From the NCBI GenBank assembly GCA_017456685.1, contig JAFTIV010000188.1:1-7804 (forward strand): a DNA stretch of 7,804 nt, in the 5' to 3' direction. Both the position numbers and the translations under genes were made by a program. Each line of letters starts with the position of its first letter. Position 1 is the first letter of the stretch. Shown piece after piece: positions 1 through 5,890 of the stretch. A model generated the notes under the pieces. That model made no database searches, was not told the origin of the DNA, and saw nothing but the letters and a program-made list of their open reading frames with translations. Origin of the DNA: Clostridia bacterium. GTDB taxonomy: Bacteria; Bacillota; Clostridia; Oscillospirales; CAG-272.

Positions 1-30
1 AACCGATTTGTTATCTCTTTCTGTCGTTAT

Positions 31-130
31 AAGAACCTGCTACGCAGAACCTTGTTATTTGCTTCGCTCATAATAAGGGCTTGGGCTTAGCCCAAGTGCA
101 TTTGACTGGTCAAATGCGATGCTCGCACTT
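31..130. repeat. Chain of overlapping short palindromes in the non-coding left flank
   Basis: Five small inverted repeats follow one another. CTGC/GCAG (37-40, 44-47) has a 3-base loop and is flanked by two copies of AGAACC (32-37, 46-51). CTTGGGCT/AGCCCAAG (80-87, 89-96) is a near-perfect palindrome. GCATTTGAC/GTCAAATGC (98-106, 109-117) is perfect around 2 bases. TGCGA/TCGCA (115-119, 123-127) has a 3-base loop. AAGTGC/GCACTT (94-99, 125-130) can enclose the third and competes with the second and fourth. None is followed by a T-run, so they do not look like intrinsic terminators. The layout resembles extragenic palindromic repeats or a small non-autonomous element, but one copy in one window cannot prove that. 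The remaining bases of 1-219 hold only short open frames without a convincing start and ribosome binding site. Confidence 0.5.
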
Positions 131-219
131 AGTAGAGCTTTCAATTTCTCCGCTAAGAACATCACCCTTAAGAGTCGAGTTTTTTGTTTTAAATTCAACT
201 GCATTGCCAGTATAGCATT

Positions 220-1632
220 TTAGGGTTTTTTACGGCGGAGCAAGAGGCGAGATAGGGCTTCCTTATTAAAGGGGATTAGTGGATACAGGTATGAGCGCTT
301 TCCGTTTATTGTTGAGTTTGTGCTGACGAGGAAAATGCCTATGCCGAAGCCGATAAAAAGTCCCCATATATCGAAAAGGGCGATGAGAATAAGGGTTATT
401 ATTCTTATGAATTTAAAGGCATAGCCGAGCTCATAGTTTGATTGAGTAAAGCTTGCTATTGAGACAATTGCCATATAGAATATAACATCGGCGCTAAGCC
501 AGCCGATTTGCACGGCAAAATCACCGAGCAAAAGTCCGCCTATTACACCAAAGGAATTTGACATTACGCTTGGGGTATTGAGAGAGGCGAGCTTTAGTCC
601 GTCGATAACGACCTCTACTATTAAGAGCTGTGCAAGAATTGGTATATTTCCTGCATCTCTTGGAATTAAAAATTCAAGACCCTGTGGCATAAATTGAGGG
701 TTTGTTATTATCAAATACCACAAGGGGATTAGCACCATTGAGCTCCAAAAGACTATTTGTCTTACAAGTCTAAGATAAGTGCCGACAAGGGGTGGAAAGT
801 AGTAATCGTCCGTTTCCTGCAAGAAATCGAAAATGCCCGTTGGCAAAATTAGCGCCTCGGGGGAATTATCGCAAATTATAACCACACTCCCCTCTAAAAT
901 TGATGCGCAGGCGGCATCAGGGCGCTCTGTGCATCTTACCTTTGGGAAGGGATTATACCATTTATGCTTGACGAGGCATTCAATGAGGCTTTGGTGACCC
1001 ATTACGAGTGCATCTGTTTTTATATTGCTTATTCTCTTTTCTATTTCCTCGACATATTTTTGGTTAGCCTTGCCTTTTATATAGACTATTGAAATATCAG
1101 TTTGAGATTTTTCGCCTGCGGTTGCATATTTTACAACTAAGTCCTTGTCTCTTATTCTTCGTCTTATCATTGCGGTGTTAAAAATCATCGTCTCGACAAA
1201 GCCGTCACGCGAGCCACGCATTACCTTATCGTTTTCGGGCTCTGCGGTTACTCTTGCAGGGTATGAGCGAGCATCGACAACTATTGCACCATCATAAAAG
1301 GCATCGCTTACAATGAGGCTACAGCCACTTAGAACAAGCTTCTGCGCCTTGTCGATATCGTAGCAGGGGTCAACCTCTACGCTTGGTACGCTAAGCTTGA
1401 CAAATTCGTCAACCGTGTGTGCGAGTGTGCTACCGAACTCCTTTATTGTCACAAGGTGCATCATAAGCTTCTGCATAAGCGATGCCGTGACGAAGCCATC
1501 GACATAGTACATAACGACCCTGTGTGAATTGATTAGCATTTCTCGCTTTATAATATCGAAATTCTCTGTAACATTCAGCTCCTTGTCGAGTGTGCTTATA
1601 TTAAGCTCAAAATCAGCTGAAAATTTTCGCAT
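220..1632 (-). CDS. spoVAF: SpoVAF/GerA-family spore germination membrane protein
   Basis: This is a 470-residue protein of the SpoVAF/GerA A-subunit family. In Bacillus these proteins sit in the inner membrane of the spore and take part in the germination ion or dipicolinate release response. The N-terminal soluble half carries the family's FDIIKRE...YYVDGF segment (about 25-47) and the signature EPENDKVMRGSRDGFVET (131-148), followed by DISIVYI. The C-terminal half has several hydrophobic membrane segments (about 290-450), then a basic tail ending RRKKP. The length fits SpoVAF (about 490 in Bacillus). A TTG start at 1647 is possible in frame, but GGAGG at 1639-1643 lies six bases before the ATG at 1632, so the ATG is chosen. 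The spoVAA-E genes are not in the window, so the gene stands apart from its classical operon. Assignment to SpoVAF rather than another GerA A-type protein is likely, not certain. Confidence 0.88.
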   Translation of the reverse strand: MRKFSADFELNISTLDKELNVTENFDIIKREMLINSHRVVMYYVDGFVTASLMQKLMMHLVTIKEFGSTLAHTVDEFVKLSVPSVEVDPCYDIDKAQKLVLSGCSLIVSDAFYDGAIVVDARSYPARVTAEPENDKVMRGSRDGFVETMIFNTAMIRRRIRDKDLVVKYATAGEKSQTDISIVYIKGKANQKYVEEIEKRISNIKTDALVMGHQSLIECLVKHKWYNPFPKVRCTERPDAACASILEGSVVIICDNSPEALILPTGIFDFLQETDDYYFPPLVGTYLRLVRQIVFWSSMVLIPLWYLIITNPQFMPQGLEFLIPRDAGNIPILAQLLIVEVVIDGLKLASLNTPSVMSNSFGVIGGLLLGDFAVQIGWLSADVIFYMAIVSIASFTQSNYELGYAFKFIRIITLILIALFDIWGLFIGFGIGIFLVSTNSTINGKRSYLYPLIPFNKEALSRLLLRRKKP

Positions 1633-1678
1633 AAAAAACCTCCGCAAGCACTATTTGTCAAAAATAGTATTTACGGAG
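1633..1678 (-). terminator. Hairpin plus T-run between the methyltransferase gene and spoVAF
   Basis: Arms 1640-1656 and 1662-1678 pair over 17 positions with one mismatch and two G-U pairs when read as minus-strand RNA, around a 5-base loop (1657-1661). Six T bases (1638-1633) follow on the minus strand. That is the form of an intrinsic terminator for the gene ending at 1688. The T-run also forms the spacer between the spoVAF ribosome binding site and its ATG, so terminator and translation start overlap. The flank at 1681-1688 is T-rich on the plus strand, so the element could also stop plus-strand transcription. Its in vivo strength is unknown. Confidence 0.7.
1639..1643 (-). promoter_or_regulatory. 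Ribosome binding site of spoVAF, inside a hairpin arm
   Basis: GGAGG on the minus strand lies six T bases before the ATG at 1632 and decides that start over the upstream TTG at 1647. Four of its five bases pair in the base of the 1640-1678 hairpin, so the site should be masked when that hairpin forms. Confidence 0.8.
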
Positions 1679-1687
1679 ATTTGTTTT

Positions 1688-2809
1688 TTAATCAAGCTTT
1701 TTAAAAAATTGGTAGAAATAGCAAGGGATATTTCCGTTTGAGAGCTTTCTTACCTTATCAGGCTTTCGTCCATAAAATCGCGAGAATTGCTCGTGATTTG
1801 TGATTACATAGATTTGCCAGCTATCAAGGGTTTTAAAATGCTCACCCATTTTCTTATAGAGTGCCTCTGCCTCGCGAAGGGTCATAAGTCGCTCGCCATA
1901 GGGTGGGTTGCAGACAATTGTGCCTCTTCTTCCCTCTGTTTTTATAGTGAGAGCATCGCGTTGAAAAATCCTCATATTTTGATACACCCCCGCGTGCTTT
2001 GCGCTTTCTGTGGCGATTTTTACGCAGTCGGGGTCAATATCGCTTGCATATGCCTCAAAGTGGCTATCGGTAATAATTTTCGAGCGCGCCTCTTCTCTTG
2101 CATCAAGCCAAATTTGCTTTGAAAATTGTGGGAATATTTGCGCTTGGAAGCCTCTTTCAAGACCTGGTGCGCGATTGAGCATAAGCATTGTAGCCTCTAT
2201 TGCGATAGTTCCCGAGCCACAGAAGGGGTCCCAGAAAAGAACATCCTCTCTTGGTCTTGCGAGCTTTGCAAGCGCACAGGCGAGGGTTTCTCTTATAGGT
2301 GCCTCGGTGCTTTTGGGGCGGTAGCCTCTTTTATGAAGGGGCACGCCTGAGGTATCTATCATAAGAGTTGCTCTATTTTTAAAAATAAAAAAGTCAATTT
2401 GGTATTTAATTCCCGTTTCCTCAAACCAAGAAATTCCGTATTTTGAGCCAAGGCGCGACACCACGGCTCTTTTTATGATTTTTTGGCAATCGGGAATTGA
2501 GAAAAGTGCGCTTTTTATGCTATGTCCCTTGACGGGAAACTGGTCGCACCTGCCTATCCATTTTTCCCATTCAAGCGCCCTTGTGCCCTCAAACAGGTCA
2601 TCGAAGGTAAGCGCCTCAAATTCGCCTACCTTTATATAGAGTCGCTCTGCAAAGCGAAGATTTACACTACACCTTGCAACAGCACCCTCGTCACCGACGA
2701 AGCTGACGCGTCCGTCCATTGTTTCAGTCCTTTTGTAGCCGAGTGCATCTATTTCTGCGCCAAGAAGGCTCTCAAGCCCAAAAAGACAGGTTGCAACATA
2801 TTCAATCAT
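1688..2809 (-). CDS. ypsC: THUMP-domain class I SAM-dependent rRNA methyltransferase (YpsC/RlmL type)
   Basis: This 373-residue protein resembles B. subtilis YpsC and the N-terminal half of E. coli RlmL, which methylates N2 of a guanine in 23S rRNA. The N-terminal part (about 1-155) fits a ferredoxin-like plus THUMP RNA-binding region. The Rossmann-type methyltransferase domain follows, with the SAM-binding motif DPFCGSGT (194-201), the acidic SDIDP (256-260) and the catalytic NPPYGE (301-306), typical of base-amino methylation. The length is normal for YpsC. The ATG has GGAG five bases upstream (2815-2818). The gene starts 44 bases after the regulator gene ends, and I see no promoter in that gap, so it is probably transcribed by read-through of the 2824-2855 terminator. 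The exact target base is inferred from the family only. Confidence 0.9.
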   Translation of the reverse strand: MIEYVATCLFGLESLLGAEIDALGYKRTETMDGRVSFVGDEGAVARCSVNLRFAERLYIKVGEFEALTFDDLFEGTRALEWEKWIGRCDQFPVKGHSIKSALFSIPDCQKIIKRAVVSRLGSKYGISWFEETGIKYQIDFFIFKNRATLMIDTSGVPLHKRGYRPKSTEAPIRETLACALAKLARPREDVLFWDPFCGSGTIAIEATMLMLNRAPGLERGFQAQIFPQFSKQIWLDAREEARSKIITDSHFEAYASDIDPDCVKIATESAKHAGVYQNMRIFQRDALTIKTEGRRGTIVCNPPYGERLMTLREAEALYKKMGEHFKTLDSWQIYVITNHEQFSRFYGRKPDKVRKLSNGNIPCYFYQFFKKLD

Positions 2810-2823
2810 TTTTTCTCCATTAG

Positions 2824-2855
2824 AAAAACAAAAGCCGAGTTATCGGCTTTTGTTT
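2824..2855 (-). terminator. Intrinsic terminator after the response regulator gene
   Basis: Arms 2826-2838 and 2843-2855 form a 13-bp perfect stem with a 4-base loop (2839-2842), GC-rich in the middle (AAGCCGA). On the minus strand the stem runs into a T-rich end (2828-2824). The hairpin includes two bases of the regulator's TAA stop codon. The next gene starts only 15 bases beyond the T-run, so the site probably reduces rather than abolishes downstream transcription. Confidence 0.8.
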
Positions 2856-3564
2856 ATTCCTCATCCTTTTCTTCAGGATAAACCTCAAATTTGTAGCCAA
2901 CGCCCCATACGGTCTTTAGCTCCCATCTTTTTGACACGCCCTGAAGCTTTTCGCGAAGGCGCTTGATATGAACATCGACTGTACGAGAGTCACCAAGATA
3001 ATCAAAGCTCCACACCTTGTTGAGAAGCTGGTCTCTTGTATATACTCTGTTGAAATTTTGCGCAAGAAAATGTAGAAGCAAAAGCTCCTTATGAGGAACA
3101 GCAACATGCTCTCCTCTCACCTTAAGCTCGTGATTTGCAAGGCTGATTTCGAGGTTGTCAAAGCGAAGAACGTCCTTATCGACTATAGCCTCGCTTGTTC
3201 CGCAACGACGGAGCACCGCCCTAACCCTTGCAAGAAGCTCCTTCATATCAAAGGGCTTTACAACATAGTCGTCTGCACCGAGCTCGAGTCCAAGGACCTT
3301 GTCGAAAACATCTCCCTTTGCGCTAATCATTATTATTGGTTTTGAGGAAACGGCGCGAATAGAACGGCAAACCTCATTGCCGTCTTTTTTGGGAAGCATA
3401 AGATCCAAGAGCACAATATCCGGGTCGTAGGTTTTGAAAGAGTCAAGTCCCTCTTGGCCATCATATGCTTCTACAACATCATAGCCTTCGTTCTTGAAGT
3501 ATGTCCTTATGAGCTCACACATACCACGGTCACTGTCTATGACTAAGAGCTTAGAACCTATCAT
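2854..3564 (-). CDS. OmpR/PhoB-family response regulator, no adjacent kinase
   Basis: This 236-residue two-component regulator has a receiver domain (about 4-118) followed by a winged-helix DNA-binding domain (about 130-230). Visible receiver residues are phospho-acceptor D54 in LLDLMLP, switch S81, aromatic switch Y100 and K103 in VVKPF. The recognition helix is in TVDVHIKRLREKL, and the wing is VWGVGYKFE. The segment FDKVLGLELGADDY resembles Bacillus PhoP-type regulators. The Mg2+-binding acidic pair, usually two adjacent Asp or Glu, reads D10-S11 here, followed by D12. The ATG has AAGGAGG (3570-3576) five bases upstream, and a strong promoter precedes it. No histidine kinase lies on either side, so the partner must be encoded elsewhere or the protein acts as an orphan. 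Its target genes cannot be read from the sequence. Confidence 0.93.
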   Translation of the reverse strand: MIGSKLLVIDSDRGMCELIRTYFKNEGYDVVEAYDGQEGLDSFKTYDPDIVLLDLMLPKKDGNEVCRSIRAVSSKPIIMISAKGDVFDKVLGLELGADDYVVKPFDMKELLARVRAVLRRCGTSEAIVDKDVLRFDNLEISLANHELKVRGEHVAVPHKELLLLHFLAQNFNRVYTRDQLLNKVWSFDYLGDSRTVDVHIKRLREKLQGVSKRWELKTVWGVGYKFEVYPEEKDEE

Positions 3565-3591
3565 AATGGCCTCCTTGTTTATTACCTTTAT

Positions 3592-3620
3592 ATTTTAGCA
3601 TACTTTTTTTGATTTGTAAA
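3592..3620 (-). promoter_or_regulatory. Sigma-A promoter of the response regulator gene
   Basis: On the minus strand, TTTACA (3620-3615), a 17-base spacer and TAAAAT (3597-3592) form a near-consensus promoter. TGC directly before the -10 box makes it an extended -10. The expected start of transcription is near 3585, giving a leader of about 20 bases with the ribosome binding site. Confidence 0.8.
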
Positions 3621-3627
3621 CAATTTA

Positions 3628-3653
3628 TTCATAATTTAAGTTATTTTTATGAA
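3628..3653. promoter_or_regulatory. Possible operator: inverted repeat upstream of the regulator promoter
   Basis: TTCATAA (3628-3634) and TTATGAA (3647-3653) form a perfect 7-bp inverted repeat with centres 19 bases apart. It lies just upstream of the -35 box of the regulator promoter. Three TTTTCG copies (3656, 3675, 3715) lie next to it. A regulator binding here could influence its own promoter. The region is very AT-rich, so chance is a real alternative. Confidence 0.3.
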
Positions 3654-3740
3654 CTTTTTCGATTTTTTGTATCATTTTCGTGAATTTTAGTTGTATTCAT
3701 CAATGATTTTTATATTTTCGATTAAATTTAGCGTTTGCTC

Positions 3741-3769
3741 TTGATATATTATAAAAAATAATGTAAAAT
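3741..3769 (+). promoter_or_regulatory. Sigma-A promoter of ychF and the GH29-like gene
   Basis: TTGATA (3741-3746), a 17-base spacer and TAAAAT (3764-3769) match the sigma-A consensus well. The expected start is near 3776, leaving a leader of about 30 bases. GAGGTG (3796-3801) sits four bases before the ychF ATG. No second promoter is seen before the gene at 4916, so this one probably serves both. Confidence 0.7.
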
Positions 3770-3805
3770 GTATGTTGATGAAAATATTAACTCACGAGGT
3801 GCTTT

Positions 3806-4900
3806 ATGAAACTTGGTATTGTAGGCTTGCCTAATGTCGGCAAGAGTACTCTTTTTAATGCTTTAACTAATGCAGGTGCGCAAAGTGCAAACTATCCCTT
3901 CTGTACAATTGAGCCAAATGTTGGCGTTGTTGCAGTTCCTGATTCTCGTCTTGACGAGCTTGCTAAAATGTATAGCCCCGAGCTTTATACTCCTGCTGTT
4001 ATCGAATTCGTTGACATTGCAGGTCTTGTAAGAGGCGCATCTAAGGGTGAGGGTCTTGGAAACAAGTTCCTTTCTCACATAAGAGAGGTTGATGCAATTG
4101 TTCACGTGGTTCGTTGCTTCGAAAATAATGACATTATTCACGTTGATGGCGGTGTTGACCCTATGCGTGATGTCGAAACTATAAATCTTGAGCTTATCTT
4201 CTCCGATATTGAGATTATCGAAAGAAGAATTGATGCAACTAAAAAGGCGATGAAGGGTGACAAAACTCTTGCACCTAAGGTTGAGCTTTTTGAGCGAGTT
4301 TTAAAGGCTCTTGAGGACGGAAAAACTGCGCGCTCTCTCGACTATACTGAGGACGAGGCAGAAATGATGAAGGATGTTGCGCTTCTCACAATCAAGCCTG
4401 TTATTTACGCGGCTAACATAAGTGAGGACGATGTCGCAGGCGACCTTAGCCAAAATTCCTTCTATCAAAGCGTTGTTGAATTTGCAAAAACCGAGAAAAG
4501 CGAGGTTATCCCTGTTTGTGCTGAGATTGAGGCGCAAATTGCGGAGCTTGATGATGAGGACAAGGAGATGTTCCTAAGTGACCTTGGAATTGAGGAAAGC
4601 GGTCTTGACAGGCTTATTAAGGCAAGCTATTCTCTGCTTGGACTTATAAGCTATCTTACAGCAGGACCTAAGGAGGTTCGTGCTTGGACTATTGTTAAGG
4701 GTACAAAGGCGCCTCAGGCGGCAGGAAAAATCCACTCCGACTTTGAGCGTGGCTTTATTCGTGCAGAAATAGTTTCCTTTGACGACCTTATGGCTTGTGG
4801 CTCTATGAATGTTGCAAAGGAAAAGGGTCTTGTTCGCTCCGAGGGCAAGGAATATGTAATTGCTGACGGAGATATTGTGCTATTTAGATTTAATGTTTAA
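3806..4900 (+). CDS. ychF: YchF/OLA1-type ribosome-associated ATPase
   Basis: This 364-residue protein is of the Obg-like YchF/OLA1 family, a cytoplasmic P-loop nucleotidase that binds ribosomes and prefers ATP. The P-loop GLPNVGKST is at 7-15, switch II DIAG at 70-73 is followed by the family's GASKGEGLGN stretch, and NISE (204-207) replaces the GTP-specific NKxD motif, as is usual in YchF. A helical insert follows (about 130-190). The C-terminal TGS domain (about 280-363) ends with the typical DGDIVLFRF. The length equals the family norm (about 363), so it is complete. It starts a rightward unit divergent from the response regulator, and its stop is 15 bases before the next ATG. Identification is very secure; its physiological role is only known in outline. 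Confidence 0.97.
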   Translation: MKLGIVGLPNVGKSTLFNALTNAGAQSANYPFCTIEPNVGVVAVPDSRLDELAKMYSPELYTPAVIEFVDIAGLVRGASKGEGLGNKFLSHIREVDAIVHVVRCFENNDIIHVDGGVDPMRDVETINLELIFSDIEIIERRIDATKKAMKGDKTLAPKVELFERVLKALEDGKTARSLDYTEDEAEMMKDVALLTIKPVIYAANISEDDVAGDLSQNSFYQSVVEFAKTEKSEVIPVCAEIEAQIAELDDEDKEMFLSDLGIEESGLDRLIKASYSLLGLISYLTAGPKEVRAWTIVKGTKAPQAAGKIHSDFERGFIRAEIVSFDDLMACGSMNVAKEKGLVRSEGKEYVIADGDIVLFRFNV

Positions 4901-4915
4901 TTTGGTGGTATTAGT

Positions 4916-5830
4916 ATGAGAACTGATTGGTTTAGCGAGGCGGGCTATGGTCTTTTTGTGCATTGGACCTCTTATTCATTGCCAAAAAGCGGTGAGAAAA
5001 AGCCTTATTTTGAAGCGGTAAGAGATTTTCAGCTTGACAAATTCGTTTCTCAGGTTGTAGCCTCGGGCGCAAAATTTCTCTTTATAACGGCTACTCACGC
5101 GGATATGATGCTTCCCTTCCCCTTGAAGGAGCTTGATGAAATCGTTCCTAACTATACAGCCGAGCGTGATTTGATTGGCGAGCTTGCAGATGCACTTGAG
5201 CCTCACGGAATTAGGCTTATGCTTTATTTCAATGGCGAGGGCTCAAGCACTCTCCACCCAGAATGGCGAGAGGCTACGGGCTTTAAGGAAAATCCCGAGG
5301 GTCACGCAGAATATTGCTACAAAATCGCCGAGGCTATATCTAAAAAATATGGCAAGAAAATTCACGGTTGGTGGATTGACTGCTGTTACGAGCCCGGAAT
5401 TTGCGGTGGCAGAGGCACAAGATACGATTACAAGAGATACGCAAATGCTCTTCGCGCAGGAAATGAGGACTCAATTGTAGCCTTTAATTTCCGTGGCACC
5501 TGTGCTTGGGGTAGCACTTGGGGCAAGGACATTGAGGATTTTCAAGCTGGCGAGGAAAATGGAATTGATTTTTTGCCAAAATCTCGCTTTAGCGGTGAGG
5601 GCGACACTCAATGGTTTGCGCTCTGCTGGATGGACGAATATTGGGTACACGAGAAAAAGGGCGAGCCAAAGCCTCGCTTCCAAAACTACGAGGTGCTTGA
5701 ATATGTAAGAGCAATTAAGGCTAAGGGTGGTGTATTCGCGTATAATTGCGCGGTATATCAAGAGGGCTTAATTGCCGACAAGACACTTGAACAGCTCATT
5801 TGGCTTAAGGAGCACGGAATTACTGAATAA
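4916..5830 (+). CDS. Compact GH29 (alpha-L-fucosidase)-like protein
   Basis: This 304-residue protein resembles the catalytic barrel of GH29 alpha-L-fucosidases. WFSEAGYGLFVHW (5-17) matches the family's WF...FGIFIHWG start. ITATHADM (57-64) occupies the place of the usual KHHDGF motif but keeps only the first His (H61). RDLIGELADAL and LMLYFN (84-106) follow as in GH29, and GWWIDCCYE (151-159) places D155 where the nucleophile lies. DFQAGEENG (208-216) resembles the D-Y-x-T-P-E segment. No signal peptide is present, so it should be cytoplasmic. GH29 enzymes usually exceed 400 residues with a C-terminal beta-sandwich, which is absent here although the gene ends cleanly at a stop and terminator. 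GGTGG (4904-4908) precedes the ATG by seven bases. It is probably co-transcribed with ychF. Substrate and activity are unproven; a different glycosidase specificity or a non-catalytic role is possible. Confidence 0.72.
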   Translation: MRTDWFSEAGYGLFVHWTSYSLPKSGEKKPYFEAVRDFQLDKFVSQVVASGAKFLFITATHADMMLPFPLKELDEIVPNYTAERDLIGELADALEPHGIRLMLYFNGEGSSTLHPEWREATGFKENPEGHAEYCYKIAEAISKKYGKKIHGWWIDCCYEPGICGGRGTRYDYKRYANALRAGNEDSIVAFNFRGTCAWGSTWGKDIEDFQAGEENGIDFLPKSRFSGEGDTQWFALCWMDEYWVHEKKGEPKPRFQNYEVLEYVRAIKAKGGVFAYNCAVYQEGLIADKTLEQLIWLKEHGITE

Positions 5831-5831
5831 A

Positions 5832-5885
5832 AAAAGCGCATCAAAATGTGAACTAAATGGGGTTCACTTCAAATGATGCGCTTTT
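5832..5885. terminator. Bidirectional terminator between convergent genes
   Basis: A 12-bp outer stem (5832-5843 with 5874-5885; core GCGCATCA) encloses an internal loop and a second 6-bp stem GTGAAC/GTTCAC (5848-5853, 5862-5867). T-rich stretches follow on both strands, at 5882-5892 for the rightward gene and at the complement of 5835-5829 for leftward trpS. It lies between the two stop codons and should serve both. Confidence 0.8.
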
Positions 5886-5890
5886 AATTT

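Noticed and set aside
1633..1647. Start of spoVAF at the in-frame TTG (1647)
   Set aside because: The five extra codons would consist of the ribosome binding site and T-run of the downstream ATG, which has better spacing.
1633..1661. A perfect -35 hexamer TTGACA on the minus strand (1661-1656) before spoVAF
   Set aside because: At 17 bases there is only a T-run, and the nearest -10-like sequence (TTTTAT, 19 bases away) overlaps the ATG, so transcription would start inside the gene. The hexamer straddles the hairpin loop and is probably chance.
1691..1770. A sigma-G promoter for spoVAF at the end of the methyltransferase gene
   Set aside because: No pair of -35 and -10 sequences with suitable spacing could be found by eye.
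2522..2881. A 119-codon plus-strand open frame antisense to the methyltransferase gene
   Set aside because: It lies opposite a gene with clear catalytic motifs, has no recognisable product and is explained by codon bias of the true strand. Similar antisense frames at 1787-2122, 3863-4141 and 5471-5761 were rejected for the same reason.
3565..3805. A small gene or riboswitch in the divergent intergenic region
   Set aside because: I see no open frame with a ribosome binding site, and both predicted leaders are 20-30 bases, too short for a riboswitch.
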